Origin: Gilliamella sp. N-G2
Lineage (GTDB): Bacteria > Pseudomonadota > Gammaproteobacteria > Enterobacterales > Orbaceae
Length of the DNA stretch: 64,000 bases
Direction of reading: 5' to 3'
Assembly (NCBI RefSeq): GCF_002142215.1
Contig: NZ_NAST01000011.1
Coordinates: forward strand, 25,606 to 89,605
Shown in pieces: positions 10,700 to 20,566 of the stretch. The notes beneath the pieces were generated by a model, which saw only the letters and a program-made list of their open reading frames with translations, made no database searches and had not been told where the DNA came from. The translations under genes and the position numbers were made by a program. How positions within the stretch are numbered: position 1 is the first letter of the stretch; every line of letters begins with the position of its first letter.

Positions 10700-11182
10700 T
10701 TATTGTAAGGTTTCAGTTGCACTATTTTGCGCTTGTTGTTCTTGTTGTTGTAAATAGTTAATGAACAATGCTTCAAAATTTACTGGCTCTAAATTAACTT
10801 GTGGGAATGTCCCTTTATTCACTAGGCTTGAAATAACTTCACGCGCATAAGGGAATAAAATGTTTGGACAATAAGCACCAACACAATGTTGAATTTGTGC
10901 ATCATCAAAACCAATAAGAGAGAAAATTCCTGATTGGGTAACTTCACAAATATACACAACTTCTTCTTGCTGTTTTACCGTTACGGTAACACGTAAAGAA
11001 ACTTCATGCACTTCATCACTTAATGCTTGTGATGATGAATTTAGCTCTAAATTCATTTCTGGTTGCCACTGCTTAGTAAAAATTTCAGGGACGTTATTGG
11101 TTTCAAAAGAAACATCTTTAGTGTAAATACGTTGAATTGCAAATTGTGTTTCTGGTTGTTGTGTATTGTTTTGTTCTGTCAT
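10700..11182 (-). CDS. secB: Protein-export chaperone SecB
   Basis: Tetrameric cytosolic chaperone that keeps precursors unfolded and hands them to SecA. The 160-residue product has a Gln/Asn-rich N-terminus, then [20 protein letters not shown], the [11 protein letters not shown] motif and the C-terminal [20 protein letters not shown] segment. It lies 38 bp upstream of gpsA, so co-transcription is likely. The C-terminal tail is Gln-rich like other gammaproteobacterial SecB. Confidence 0.97.
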   Translation of the reverse strand: MTEQNNTQQPETQFAIQRIYTKDVSFETNNVPEIFTKQWQPEMNLELNSSSQALSDEVHEVSLRVTVTVKQQEEVVYICEVTQSGIFSLIGFDDAQIQHCVGAYCPNILFPYAREVISSLVNKGTFPQVNLEPVNFEALFINYLQQQEQQAQNSATETLQ

Positions 11183-11207
11183 GATAAAACCTTATTTTAA
11201 AATTATA

Positions 11208-11648
11208 TTATTTTCTAACTAATGGTAAGTTTTCGCCGTTCCAACCAGCAATACCATCTTTTAATGTAAATACATGTAAAAAACCTTGTTTGACTAATAC
11301 TTCACCAATACCAGCTGATGTTAAGCCATTTTCATCAATCACAATAATGATATTTTCTTTAAATTTTTCTATAGTTTTCGCACTAGCATTCTTTATATCA
11401 ACGGGTAGGATGTTATGTGATTCAGTAATATGCCCTTTTTTGAAGCTATCTGCTGAACGAATATCAATAATAACCGCATCTTGTTTATTGATCATATTAA
11501 TTGCTTGCGCATTATTAATTATTTTCACTTTTGACAATTTACTTTTTACAGTTAATACAATGATTGCAACAAATAACACAACCCAACCTAATGAAAGAAG
11601 AAGATGATTTTTGACAAAAGGTATAATTTCGAGCGTAACAAAGTCCAT
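11208..11648 (-). CDS. yibN: Rhodanese-like membrane protein (YibN-like)
   Basis: A 146-residue protein with one N-terminal membrane helix (about residues 14-33) followed by a rhodanese-like domain: VIIDIRSADSFKKGHITESHNI, then VIDENGLTSAGIGEVL and the C-terminal GIAGWNGENLPLVR. The position of the usual catalytic cysteine is occupied by the DENGLTS stretch with no Cys, as in E. coli YibN, so sulfurtransferase activity is unlikely. First gene of yibN-secB-gpsA, where a link to membrane protein biogenesis is plausible. Confidence 0.88.
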   Translation of the reverse strand: MDFVTLEIIPFVKNHLLLSLGWVVLFVAIIVLTVKSKLSKVKIINNAQAINMINKQDAVIIDIRSADSFKKGHITESHNILPVDIKNASAKTIEKFKENIIIVIDENGLTSAGIGEVLVKQGFLHVFTLKDGIAGWNGENLPLVRK

Positions 11649-11778
11649 ACTTTTATGATTACCTAATTTATTAAAAATAAGATAGGATTATAACGATATT
11701 GTCTACTGAAATACAGAGCTAAAGGGAGAAATCTTATTTTAAGTTGATAAGATCTAAAGAATTCTAAGGAGAGAATTA

Positions 11779-12282
11779 ATGTTATTTAAACGATTTATCT
11801 TACTGCCATTTCTTTTAATTACTGTAATACCGTCTGTTTTAGCTGATCTAAATAATTTAGCGATAAATAAAACCGCAAACCTAGATGAAAATATGCAAAT
11901 AACCGATGAGCCATTACTGTTTGACCCAAATTTAACCTGTCGAAATTTTTTTCTGGAAATTGATGCTAATGCACCTGATTATTTTCAATATTATGATTGT
12001 CAAATGCAAGATGAAGGTCAAACATGGCCGATAACAGTAATTTATAAAGTTGACGGTAAATATGCTAAGCAAGCCCACCAATATTTGATTAAAACTATGG
12101 GAATGGGGGACCTGAAATATTTATGCTGTTATTGGGAACAACAAAATCCAGTAATGATCGTTAATCCAAAGAATAACTTATTATATGAGGTGTCGTTTTC
12201 TTCAGGCGAAACACTCAAACGTGATTGGGATGAAACGACTTTTTATTTAACCATAACCGGTTTTCGAAGATTCGATATATAA
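11779..12282 (+). CDS. Secreted hypothetical protein (DUF4952-like)
   Basis: Exported protein of 167 residues with a signal peptide: MLFKR, a hydrophobic core, then probable cleavage after SVLA near residue 22. The mature part has four Cys, including a CC pair in LKYLCCYWEQQNP and CRNFFLEIDANA, compatible with disulfides in the periplasm. The layout IYKVDGKYAKQAHQYLIKTMGMGDLKYLCC resembles DUF4952 proteins, recognised from memory only. AAGGAG precedes the ATG. It is monocistronic and lies upstream of the glnA regulatory region. Confidence 0.75.
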   Translation: MLFKRFILLPFLLITVIPSVLADLNNLAINKTANLDENMQITDEPLLFDPNLTCRNFFLEIDANAPDYFQYYDCQMQDEGQTWPITVIYKVDGKYAKQAHQYLIKTMGMGDLKYLCCYWEQQNPVMIVNPKNNLLYEVSFSSGETLKRDWDETTFYLTITGFRRFDI

Positions 12283-12361
12283 CTTAGTAAAGAAGCGTCA
12301 CCAATTAACTACTTTGTCATGGAGCAAAAGTGTGGCATAAATGGTTTATGTAACATTTTGG

Positions 12362-12398
12362 TGCATTGTTTTGGTGCTTTATGCATTATCATGGTGCA
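12362..12398 (+). promoter_or_regulatory. Two NtrC enhancer sites upstream of glnA
   Basis: TGCATTGTTTTGGTGCT (12362-12378) and TGCATTATCATGGTGCA (12382-12398) each fit the NtrC consensus TGCACYA-N3-TGGTGCA. Their starts are 20 bp apart, about two helical turns, so dimers bind on the same face. They lie about 90-120 bp upstream of the predicted sigma-54 start point, the expected enhancer distance, and should respond to the glnL/glnG pair downstream. Confidence 0.9.
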
Positions 12399-12458
12399 TT
12401 AATACTTTTTCTGCTATTATTTAATCACTAAAACCGTCTAAAATGGTTAATGAAAAAC

Positions 12459-12475
12459 TGGCATCATATTTGCAT
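12459..12475 (+). promoter_or_regulatory. Sigma-54 promoter of glnA
   Basis: TGGCATCATATTTGCAT matches TGGCAC-N5-TTGCAT with one mismatch. The GC of the -12 element is at 12472-12473, putting transcription start near 12485, about 60 bp before the glnA ATG. Confidence 0.92.
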
Positions 12476-12544
12476 ATAATCTAATAAATAGGCAAAATGC
12501 CTTTAAACTGAACAATTATTATATGTCCTCAATGGAGAAGCTAC

Positions 12545-13954
12545 ATGTCTACACAAAAAGTTTTAACGCTAATAAAAGAAAACGATGTTAAGTTTGTTGA
12601 TTTACGTTTTACTGATACTAAAGGTAAAGAACAACACGTTACAATTCCTGTAAGTCAAATCGACGCAGATTTTTTTGAAGATGGTAAAATGTTTGATGGC
12701 TCTTCCATTGCTGGTTGGAAAGGCATTAACGAATCAGATATGGTTTTAATGCCAGATGCATCAAGCGCAGTAATTGATCCATTTTTTGAAGATGTAACAT
12801 TAAATATTCGTTGTGACGTTTTAGAACCAGCGACTTTACAAGGTTATGACCGTGACCCTCGTTCAATTGCTAAACGTGCTGAAGAGTTTTTAAAATCATC
12901 AGGTATTGCTGATACCGTTATTTTTGGACCAGAACCTGAGTTTTTCTTATTTGATGATGTTCGTTTTGGATCGCCAATGTCTGGTAGCTTTGTTCATATT
13001 GATGATATCGAAGCAGCTTGGAACTCTGGTACTAAATACGAAGAAGGTAATAAGGGGCATCGTCCTGGCGTTAAAGGTGGTTATTTCCCACTTCCACCTG
13101 TTGATTCATCACAAGATATTCGTTCTGAAATGTGTTTAATCATGGAACAACTTGGTTTAGTAGTTGAAGCGCATCACCATGAAGTTGCAACTGCTGGGCA
13201 AAATGAGATTGCTTGCCGTTTCAATACATTAACTAAAAAAGCTGATGAAGTTCAAATCTATAAATATGTTGTCCAAAATGTAGCTCATAATTATGGTAAA
13301 ACAGCGACATTTATGCCAAAACCAATGTTTGGTGATAACGGATCTGGTATGCATTGTCACCAATCACTCGCCAAAGATGGCGTAAATCTTTTTGCTGGTG
13401 ATAAATATGCTGGACTTTCTGAAATGGCGTTATTCTATATTGGTGGTATTATCAAACACGCTAAAGCAATTAATGCTTTTGCTAACCCAGCAACTAACTC
13501 CTATAAACGTTTAGTTCCAGGTTATGAAGCACCAGTTATGCTTGCATATTCTGCGCGTAACCGTTCTGCATCAATTCGTATCCCTGTGGTTACTAGCCCT
13601 AAAGCGCGTCGTATTGAAGTTCGCTTCCCAGATCCGGCGGGTAATCCATACTTATCATTTGCAGCACAATTAATGGCTGGTTTAGATGGGATTATCAATA
13701 AGATTCATCCGGGTGATGCGATGGATAAAAACTTATATGACTTACCACCAGAAGAGTCTAAATTAATTCCACAAGTTGCAGGTTCACTTGAAGAAGCGCT
13801 AAATGCTTTAGATGCCGATCGTGAATTCTTAACTCGTGGTAATGTGTTTACTAATGACACTATTGATGCATATATTGAATTAAAACGCCAAGATGTTGAT
13901 CGTGTACGTATGACTCCACATCCGGTTGAATTTGAATTGTACTATAGCCTATAA
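12545..13954 (+). CDS. glnA: Glutamine synthetase type I
   Basis: ATP-dependent synthesis of glutamine from glutamate and ammonium; dodecameric cytosolic enzyme. The 469 residues equal the E. coli length. Visible features are [18 protein letters not shown], the [10 protein letters not shown] metal/substrate motif, [11 protein letters not shown] and the ATP-site block [11 protein letters not shown]. The adenylylation tyrosine is present in [10 protein letters not shown] near residue 397, so this is the GSI-beta form regulated by GlnE. AATGGAGAAG serves as ribosome binding site. It leads the glnA-glnL-glnG cluster. Confidence 0.98.
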   Translation: MSTQKVLTLIKENDVKFVDLRFTDTKGKEQHVTIPVSQIDADFFEDGKMFDGSSIAGWKGINESDMVLMPDASSAVIDPFFEDVTLNIRCDVLEPATLQGYDRDPRSIAKRAEEFLKSSGIADTVIFGPEPEFFLFDDVRFGSPMSGSFVHIDDIEAAWNSGTKYEEGNKGHRPGVKGGYFPLPPVDSSQDIRSEMCLIMEQLGLVVEAHHHEVATAGQNEIACRFNTLTKKADEVQIYKYVVQNVAHNYGKTATFMPKPMFGDNGSGMHCHQSLAKDGVNLFAGDKYAGLSEMALFYIGGIIKHAKAINAFANPATNSYKRLVPGYEAPVMLAYSARNRSASIRIPVVTSPKARRIEVRFPDPAGNPYLSFAAQLMAGLDGIINKIHPGDAMDKNLYDLPPEESKLIPQVAGSLEEALNALDADREFLTRGNVFTNDTIDAYIELKRQDVDRVRMTPHPVEFELYYSL

Positions 13955-13981
13955 GTCATTATTTTACTATTTGAAGTGTTA

Positions 13982-14003
13982 ACCACCGCTATTTGGCGGT
14001 GGT
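13982..14003 (+). terminator. Hairpin between glnA and glnL
   Basis: ACCACCGC (13982-13989) and GCGGTGGT (13996-14003) form a perfect 8-bp stem with a 6-nt loop. No T-run follows, so it probably attenuates or stabilises rather than terminates, lowering glnL-glnG expression relative to glnA as known for the enterobacterial operon. Confidence 0.65.
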
Positions 14004-14028
14004 ATCTAAAGAGAACGGAGTGCCTACG

Positions 14029-15078
14029 ATGACTTTTGATAATGAATCTGATGCGAATCTTGTTCTCGACTCAATTATAACTAATATTTTATTACTTGAT
14101 AAAAAACTCAATATTGTTTACGCCAATTCGGCGGCACAACAGTTACTATCCCAAAGTTCGAAAAAAATATTTGATAGTTATCTTCCCGATTTATTGGGGT
14201 ATTTTTCACTAGATCTTGAATTGATGCAAAATGCCTTGGATCAAAACCAAAGTTTTACTGATAGTGAAGTAAATCTAGTGATAAACAATGAATTGCATAT
14301 TTTATCACTGACGGCGCAATTATTAGTTAATGGTCGCATTTTGATCGAAATGGCACCATTAAATAGTCATAAAAAGTTAAGTCAAGAGCAATTACAGCAA
14401 GCGCAACAGAATGCCGCGCGTGAACTCGTTCGTGGACTTGCGCATGAAATTAAAAATCCATTAGGCGGGCTTAGAGGTGCAGCACAATTGTTATCGCGTG
14501 AACTGCCTAAAAATGAGTTACAAGATTATACACAAATTATTATTGAACAAGCAGATAGATTAAGAAATCTTGTTGATAGATTATTAGGTCCGCAACAACG
14601 ATTACAGCAAACACAACAGAATATTCACCAAGCCATAGAGCGAATTTATGCCTTGTTGTGTTTAGAAAAACCGTCAAATGTTGAGATTATTCGCGATTAT
14701 GATCCTAGTTTGCCGGAACTGGTACATGACTCCGAGCAGATCGAGCAAGTAGTTTTAAATATCGTCCGTAATGCGATACAAGCGATTGGTTCAAAAGCGG
14801 GTTCTATCACAATTAGGACGCGAACAGCATTTCAGGTCACTTTACATGGTCAACGTTATCGACTTTGTGCGCGCATTGATATTGAAGATAATGGCCCAGG
14901 GGTTCCAGTACATATTCAAGATACGTTGTTTTATCCGATGGTCAGTGGTTATGAAGGTGGCAATGGTATAGGGTTATCGATAGCGCATAATATTATCGAT
15001 CAGCACCATGGTAAGATTGAATTTAACAGCTGGCCGGGACACACTGAGTTTTCTATCTATTTGCCAATCAAACAATGA
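14029..15078 (+). CDS. glnL: Nitrogen regulation sensor kinase NtrB
   Basis: Cytosolic histidine kinase/phosphatase that phosphorylates NtrC when PII signals nitrogen shortage. It has an N-terminal PAS-like part ([22 protein letters not shown]), the phospho-acceptor motif [20 protein letters not shown], and N, G1 and G2 boxes ([31 protein letters not shown]). I choose the ATG at 14029, 12 nt after an AACGGAG sequence, because the N-terminus then aligns with E. coli NtrB; a TTG further upstream lies inside the hairpin stem. Confidence 0.95.
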   Translation: MTFDNESDANLVLDSIITNILLLDKKLNIVYANSAAQQLLSQSSKKIFDSYLPDLLGYFSLDLELMQNALDQNQSFTDSEVNLVINNELHILSLTAQLLVNGRILIEMAPLNSHKKLSQEQLQQAQQNAARELVRGLAHEIKNPLGGLRGAAQLLSRELPKNELQDYTQIIIEQADRLRNLVDRLLGPQQRLQQTQQNIHQAIERIYALLCLEKPSNVEIIRDYDPSLPELVHDSEQIEQVVLNIVRNAIQAIGSKAGSITIRTRTAFQVTLHGQRYRLCARIDIEDNGPGVPVHIQDTLFYPMVSGYEGGNGIGLSIAHNIIDQHHGKIEFNSWPGHTEFSIYLPIKQ

Positions 15079-15089
15079 GGTTAATTAAA

Positions 15090-16535
15090 ATGAATGTTTG
15101 GATTGTTGATGATGATAGTTCGATTAGATGGGTGCTAGAAAAAGCACTTACCAATGCGCATTTTAATTGCATCAGCTTTTCAAGTGGTCAAGAAGTGATT
15201 GATGCTTTAGTTAATCATCCGCAAAAACCTGCCGTAATATTATCCGACATTAAAATGCCGGGGATCGATGGGTTATCTTTACTTAATTATATCAAAGAAC
15301 AAATGCCCAATTTGCCAGTGATTATTATGACGGCTCATTCGGACCTTGATGCGGCGGTGAATGCTTATCAAAAAGGGGCTTATGATTATATTCCTAAGCC
15401 TTTTGATGTCGATGAGGTCATTCAACTAGTCGAACGGGCTATTTCACACAATCAAAGCAATAAACCGAGTAATCCTTCTAGTAATAAAGCCTCTACGGGT
15501 ATTATTGGTGAAGCCCCTTCAATGCAGGAAGTATTTCGTATTATCGGCCGACTTTCCAAATCCTCTATTAGTGTGTTAATTAATGGTGAATCCGGAACAG
15601 GTAAGGAGTTAGTGGCCAAAGCACTGCATACTCATAGTCCACGTTCACACTCCCCCTTTATTGCACTCAATATGGCTGCTATACCTAAGGATTTAATTGA
15701 ATCTGAATTGTTTGGTCATGAAAAAGGTGCATTTACCGGTGCCGCCCAAATCAGGCACGGTCGTTTTGAACAAGCCAATGGTGGAACCCTGTTTTTAGAT
15801 GAAATTGGTGATATGCCGTTAGATGTGCAGACGCGATTATTAAGAGTGCTTGCTGACGGCCAATTTTATCGTATTGGTGGATATTCACCGGTTAAGGTTG
15901 ATGTGCGTATTATTGCCGCTACTCATCAGGATCTTCAAGCAAGAGTAAGAGAGGGTAAATTTAGAGAAGATTTATTCCATCGCTTAAATGTTATTCGCAT
16001 TTTATTACCGCCACTACGAGATAGAGCACAAGATATTCCCAAACTGGCGGAACATTTTTTACGTACAACAGCGAAAGAGTTAGGTGTGGAGAGTAAAGTG
16101 CTAAGTCCTGATGCACTTAATCTGTTATGTATGTTTAATTGGCCGGGCAATGTTAGACAATTGGAAAATGTCTGCCGTTGGGTCACCGTGATGTCGTCAA
16201 ACAGTGAAATTTTTGTTCAAGATTTGCCTCCTGAGCTATTACAGTCATCAGCACCTGCTACAGAGGTTAATTATGATATAAGTACCAATTCTCATATATT
16301 ACCTGAAACCGATTGGAAAGTGATGTTAGAACAGTGGGCTAAGCAAGCACTATTAGCCGGTCAAACGGGTATATTGACACAAACTGTTACTGATGTTGAA
16401 CGGATTTTATTGAAATGTGCACTTAGTTTTACCCGTGGTCATAAACAAGATGCGGCTAACCTGTTAGGTTGGGGGCGAAACACTTTAACTAGAAAGCTTA
16501 AAGAGTTAGCTGACGTACCTAAAAACGGGCATTAA
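15090..16535 (+). CDS. glnG: Nitrogen regulation response regulator NtrC
   Basis: Sigma-54 enhancer-binding activator. Receiver domain (acceptor Asp in [13 protein letters not shown] near residue 54), AAA+ domain with [14 protein letters not shown], the sigma-54 contact loop EKGAFTGAA and FLDEIGDMP, then a Fis-type C-terminal helix-turn-helix ([20 protein letters not shown]). Start at 15090 gives [20 protein letters not shown] with GAGG upstream; an ATG at 15075 overlaps the glnL stop and is also possible. It should bind the two sites upstream of glnA. Confidence 0.95.
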   Translation: MNVWIVDDDSSIRWVLEKALTNAHFNCISFSSGQEVIDALVNHPQKPAVILSDIKMPGIDGLSLLNYIKEQMPNLPVIIMTAHSDLDAAVNAYQKGAYDYIPKPFDVDEVIQLVERAISHNQSNKPSNPSSNKASTGIIGEAPSMQEVFRIIGRLSKSSISVLINGESGTGKELVAKALHTHSPRSHSPFIALNMAAIPKDLIESELFGHEKGAFTGAAQIRHGRFEQANGGTLFLDEIGDMPLDVQTRLLRVLADGQFYRIGGYSPVKVDVRIIAATHQDLQARVREGKFREDLFHRLNVIRILLPPLRDRAQDIPKLAEHFLRTTAKELGVESKVLSPDALNLLCMFNWPGNVRQLENVCRWVTVMSSNSEIFVQDLPPELLQSSAPATEVNYDISTNSHILPETDWKVMLEQWAKQALLAGQTGILTQTVTDVERILLKCALSFTRGHKQDAANLLGWGRNTLTRKLKELADVPKNGH

Positions 16536-16580
16536 TTGACAGAAAATAGCTCAATAATTAGCCATAAATTTAACCTTATT

Positions 16581-16620
16581 AGCTGATACTTTTATCAGCT
16601 TATTTATTATTGATTTTTTT
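16581..16620 (+). terminator. Rho-independent terminator after glnG
   Basis: AGCTGATA (16581-16588) pairs with TATCAGCT (16593-16600) around a 4-nt loop, followed by T-rich DNA ending in seven Ts. Confidence 0.75.
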
Positions 16621-16679
16621 GTTTATCAAAGTTTACCAAAGCTCATTGAACACTTATTTATTTTTAGTTACAATTCAGT

Positions 16680-16698
16680 GCAAATGATAATTATTCTA
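16680..16698 (+). promoter_or_regulatory. Fur box
   Basis: A 19-bp stretch with core AAATGATAATTATTCTA matches 14 of 19 positions of the Fur consensus GATAATGATAATCATTATC. It lies about 50 bp upstream of an iron-siderophore transport operon, so iron repression is the natural reading. Confidence 0.75.
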
Positions 16699-16745
16699 TT
16701 TATCATTTACGCGCTTTTGAACTAAGCTAATAATTAGGAGTTACA

Positions 16746-17702
16746 ATGTTTTCATCTATTAAAGTTAAATTTTTAGTATTACTGACCGCTTTATTTGCCT
16801 TGGTTGGTTGTGATGATAAAAAAGAAGCACCTGCCGCTAATAAAACATCAATAACAATCGAACATTCTCAAGGTAAAACCGACGTTCCTGAGAATCCGAA
16901 AAAAGTGGTGGTATTTAATACTGCAACACTTGATATTATTGATGCATTAAATATTCCTGTTACCGCGGTTCCCCAATCTGATGTACATTTCCCCGAGTTT
17001 TTATCTAAATATGCTGATAAAACTTATACCAATGTTGGTACTTTATTTGAACCAAATTATGAAGTATTAAGTTCATTACAACCGGATGTCATTATTGCCG
17101 GTGGGCGCGCCAATGATGTCTATAAAAAATTGAGTGATATTGCACCGACAATTTCGCTTGATATTGATCCTAATAATTTTGTGGCTAGCTTAACCGAGCG
17201 TACGGAACAATTAGGTACTATTTTTGCTAAACAAGCAGAGGCAAAAAAATTAATTGATGATTTTAATAAAAAAATTGAAGGCTTAAAATCAAAAACCAGC
17301 ACTGCGGGAACCGCTTTAGTGATTATGGTTAATGGCGGTAAAATGTCAGCTTATGGCCCTAAATCACGTTTTGGCTTTATTTTTGATGTGTTAGGATTTA
17401 AACCTGCAGCAACATTTCAAGAAGCGGGTCGTCATGGTAATGCTGTTACTTCTGAATTTGTGTTAAGCGTTAATCCACAATGGTTATTTGTACTTGATAG
17501 AGATAACGCAATTGGCAATAAAGAAGCGCAATCGGCACAACAAGTTTTAGATAATGAATTGATTCAAAAGACCGATGCATGGCAACAAAACCACATCGTG
17601 TATTTAGATTCTACTTCTATGTATATCTCAGGCGGTATTCAAACTTATAGTCGTTTGATGGATCAAATAAGTGATGTATTACAAAAAACATCAGCTAATT
17701 AA
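16746..17702 (+). CDS. Iron-siderophore ABC transporter, substrate-binding lipoprotein
   Basis: Periplasmic siderophore-binding protein, 318 residues, anchored by lipid. The N-terminus is a lipoprotein signal with lipobox LVGC (Cys near residue 22) followed by DDKKEAP. The body has the class III binding-protein fold: VPENPKKVVVFNTATLDII, then NYEVLSSLQPDVIIAGGRA, and ends with IQTYSRLMDQISDVL. It most resembles the FatB/CeuE/YclQ group that binds catecholate-type ferric siderophores; the true ligand is unknown. Fur box upstream; first gene of a four-gene operon. Confidence 0.92.
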   Translation: MFSSIKVKFLVLLTALFALVGCDDKKEAPAANKTSITIEHSQGKTDVPENPKKVVVFNTATLDIIDALNIPVTAVPQSDVHFPEFLSKYADKTYTNVGTLFEPNYEVLSSLQPDVIIAGGRANDVYKKLSDIAPTISLDIDPNNFVASLTERTEQLGTIFAKQAEAKKLIDDFNKKIEGLKSKTSTAGTALVIMVNGGKMSAYGPKSRFGFIFDVLGFKPAATFQEAGRHGNAVTSEFVLSVNPQWLFVLDRDNAIGNKEAQSAQQVLDNELIQKTDAWQQNHIVYLDSTSMYISGGIQTYSRLMDQISDVLQKTSAN

Positions 17703-17710
17703 TCTAAACC

Positions 17711-18670
17711 ATGTTTAAAACGGTATACTTTATTGCTGGCATTGTTGTTTTATTCGCAATGTCTGCATTAAGCCTATTTATTGGTGCTGGGCATGTCACG
17801 TTAGCCGATTTATGGTCTGACAGTAATATGCTACAAATATTTTTTGTTAGCCGAGTACCAAGAACGGTGGCATTGCTATTAGCCGGTAGCGCAATGAGCG
17901 TGGCTGGCTTAATTATGCAACTACTTACCCAAAATCGATTCGTGGAACCCTCATTAGTTGGTACTACTCAATCAGCTAGCCTTGGCTTATTAGTGATGAT
18001 GGTACTGGCGCCGGGTACAAGTGTGATGATGAAAATGGTGGTAGCTAGCTTATTTGCCATGGCTGGTACGATGCTATTTATGTTCATCTCGCGAAAAATA
18101 ATCTTTAAATCTGCGTTGATGGTGCCCCTTATTGGGATTATGCTTGGCGCAGTAATTAGTGCAATTTGTACTTTTTTTGCCATGTATTTTGATTTATTGC
18201 AATCACTCGGAGGTTGGGAATCGGGTGACTTTTCAGGTATTTTGCAAGGTCGCTATGAATTATTATGGTTAGTCGGTGCTATAACCTTACTTGCTTGTTG
18301 GAGTGCTGATCGCTTTACGGTTGCTGGTTTAGGGCGAGATTTCTCTGTCAATGTTGGACTTAATTATAATCGAGTAATGTTAACCGGTCTGGTGGTGATT
18401 GCGTTGATAGGTGGGATAGTGGTTGTGGTTGTTGGCGTCTTACCATTTTTAGGATTAATTGTTCCCAATATTGTTAGTTTATTATTTGGCGATAATGTTC
18501 GCAAAACTATTCCTTGGATCTGTTTATTTGGTAGTGGACTTGTTTTGTTATGCGACATCATTGGACGAGTGATTCGTTATCCATTCGAAATTCCTGTCAG
18601 TGTTATTCTTGGTGTAGTTGGGGCTGTTATTTTTTTAGTGTTGTTGAGTAAAAAACGCCATGCGAGTTAA
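17711..18670 (+). CDS. Iron-siderophore ABC transporter permease 1
   Basis: Inner-membrane permease of the FecCD family, 319 residues with many hydrophobic spans. FVSRVPRTVALLLAGSAMSVAG near residue 50, the LTQNRFVEPSLVGTTQSA segment and GVLPFLGLIVPNIVSLLFG are family hallmarks. It lies 8 bp after the binding-protein gene and overlaps the next permease by 11 bp. The closest remembered relatives are FatD/CeuB/YclN. It would form the channel with the second permease. Confidence 0.92.
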   Translation: MFKTVYFIAGIVVLFAMSALSLFIGAGHVTLADLWSDSNMLQIFFVSRVPRTVALLLAGSAMSVAGLIMQLLTQNRFVEPSLVGTTQSASLGLLVMMVLAPGTSVMMKMVVASLFAMAGTMLFMFISRKIIFKSALMVPLIGIMLGAVISAICTFFAMYFDLLQSLGGWESGDFSGILQGRYELLWLVGAITLLACWSADRFTVAGLGRDFSVNVGLNYNRVMLTGLVVIALIGGIVVVVVGVLPFLGLIVPNIVSLLFGDNVRKTIPWICLFGSGLVLLCDIIGRVIRYPFEIPVSVILGVVGAVIFLVLLSKKRHAS

Positions 18671-19631
18671 TCAAAAACGCCATATTTCTAATCGAAAAAC
18701 TGTACTACTTTTACTGGCTATTGCCACTTTTTGTGTTGTTTTTTTTATGACATTTAATTTGAAAGGTAATATTAGTTACATTTTGACACATCGTGCTTGG
18801 ATCGTGTTAACCATGATTTTAGTCGCCTTTTCCGCGGCAACTTCGACATTGCTTTTCCAAACCGTTACCAATAATCGAATTTTAACGCCTTCAATAATGG
18901 GGTTTGAGTCGTTGTTTGTATTGATTCAAACTGTAGTGATATTTTTTATTGATGCACAAGGTATTCCTTATATTGGCATTGTCGGTAAATTCATCTTTGA
19001 GTCATTACTATTGATTTTATTTTCTCTATTTCTGTATCGAGGATTATTTACCAAACTTAAACAGAATCTGCACTTAGTTTTATTAATCGGTATTATTTTA
19101 GGGACACTGTTCCGTAGCTTTTCTAATTTGTTACAACGATTAATGACGCCAACGGAATTCGCAGTTTTGCAAAGCCGAATATTTGCAACTTTTACTCGCG
19201 CTGAACCGGTATTGATTGTCTTTTCATTAGTTATCGCCACCACAATTGGTCTATTTTTATGGCGAATGCGGTTCCGGTTCGACGTATTAGCCTTAGGGCG
19301 GGATAATGCAATAAATCTTGGTATCGACTATCAAAAAAGTGTCACCATTATTTTATTGTTGGTCTCAGTGTTAGTTTCAATATCGACCACATTAGTAGGT
19401 CCTTTTACGTTTTTAGGCCTACTTATTGCCAATTTAGCTTATAGTATTAGTGGATCAAGCCAACATCGTTTTTTATTGCCAACAGCATTTTTGTTAGGGG
19501 TTATATTTCTGGTCGGTGGACAGATGTTTTTAGAGCATGTTTTAAATATGGTCGGCGCACTATCCATTGTCATTGAGTTTATTGGTGGTTCATTGTTCAT
19601 CTTCTTAATTTTGAAAAAGGTACCGATGTGA
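18660..19631 (+). CDS. Iron-siderophore ABC transporter permease 2
   Basis: Second FecCD-type permease subunit, 323 residues, with NNRILTPSIMGFESLFVLIQT near residue 75 and GPFTFLGLLIANLAYSISG near residue 245. It overlaps both neighbours by a few bases (the previous stop and the ATPase GTG), indicating translational coupling. Relatives are FatC/CeuC/YclO. Rich in Phe and Leu, as expected for an AT-rich membrane gene. Confidence 0.92.
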   Translation: MRVNQKRHISNRKTVLLLLAIATFCVVFFMTFNLKGNISYILTHRAWIVLTMILVAFSAATSTLLFQTVTNNRILTPSIMGFESLFVLIQTVVIFFIDAQGIPYIGIVGKFIFESLLLILFSLFLYRGLFTKLKQNLHLVLLIGIILGTLFRSFSNLLQRLMTPTEFAVLQSRIFATFTRAEPVLIVFSLVIATTIGLFLWRMRFRFDVLALGRDNAINLGIDYQKSVTIILLLVSVLVSISTTLVGPFTFLGLLIANLAYSISGSSQHRFLLPTAFLLGVIFLVGGQMFLEHVLNMVGALSIVIEFIGGSLFIFLILKKVPM

Positions 19632-20383
19632 TAGAAATTGATAATGTTAGTAAAAAATATCAAACCATACCGGTTTTAAAAAATGTGAATGCGACCATAT
19701 CCCAAGGTGGTGTTACCGCCATCATCGGTCCAAATGGTGCTGGTAAATCGACATTATTATCAATTATTAGTCGTCTATTATTGGCTGATGAAGGACAAGT
19801 AAAAATTCAGAATATGGATGTGGTTAATACCCCGAGTGACAAACTGGCTACCTACTTATCAGTATTAAGACAAGAGAACCGTTTTACTAGCCGATTAACT
19901 GTTTTTGAACTGGTCGGTTTTGGCCGTTATCCCTATTCAAAAGGGCGATTAAATCAAGACGATTTAGCGCATATTCATCGAGCACTCGAATTCTTAAATC
20001 TTACAGAATATAAAGATCGCTTTTTAGATGAGCTTTCTGGTGGACAACGACAACGAGCTTATGTTGCCATGGTGCTATGTCAAGATACTGATTATGTATT
20101 ACTTGATGAGCCATTAAATAACCTCGATATGAAACACGCGGTCGCCATGATGAAACAGTTGCGACGAGCAGCTGATGAGCTTGGTAAAACCATCGTTATT
20201 GTTATTCATGATATTAATTTTGCTTCTGTTTATTCTGACTATATTTTAGCGATGAAAGATGGTCAACTTGTTTATCAAGGTAGCCCTAAACAAATTATGA
20301 ATTCAACCATTTTAGAGGAAATTTTTGATACCCCAGTGAAAATAGAAAATATTTATAATCAAAAAATTGCTATTTATTATTAG
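19628..20383 (+). CDS. Iron-siderophore ABC transporter ATP-binding protein
   Basis: ATPase energising the siderophore importer, 251 residues. Walker A GPNGAGKST near residue 35, ABC signature LSGGQRQRAYVAMVL near 136, Walker B DYVLLDEP and the switch histidine in VIVIHDINFA are all intact. It uses a GTG start that overlaps the preceding TGA (GTGATAG arrangement). Relatives are FatE/CeuD/YclP. Last gene of the operon; no outer-membrane receptor or TonB gene is present in the window. Confidence 0.94.
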   Translation: MIEIDNVSKKYQTIPVLKNVNATISQGGVTAIIGPNGAGKSTLLSIISRLLLADEGQVKIQNMDVVNTPSDKLATYLSVLRQENRFTSRLTVFELVGFGRYPYSKGRLNQDDLAHIHRALEFLNLTEYKDRFLDELSGGQRQRAYVAMVLCQDTDYVLLDEPLNNLDMKHAVAMMKQLRRAADELGKTIVIVIHDINFASVYSDYILAMKDGQLVYQGSPKQIMNSTILEEIFDTPVKIENIYNQKIAIYY

Positions 20384-20566
20384 TATCTAATTCTTTTAAC
20401 AGAAATGATTTAGACAATAGTTAGATCCTTTTTGTTATATTTCTTTGCTTATAAATTTTTAAGTTATATGGTGATAAAATGCCGTTGAGTGAAAATTATA
20501 ACTTTTGTTTACATTTAATGTATGTTCAGGTTAAATAACTAGCAATTTTTGCGTTGAGATATATTT

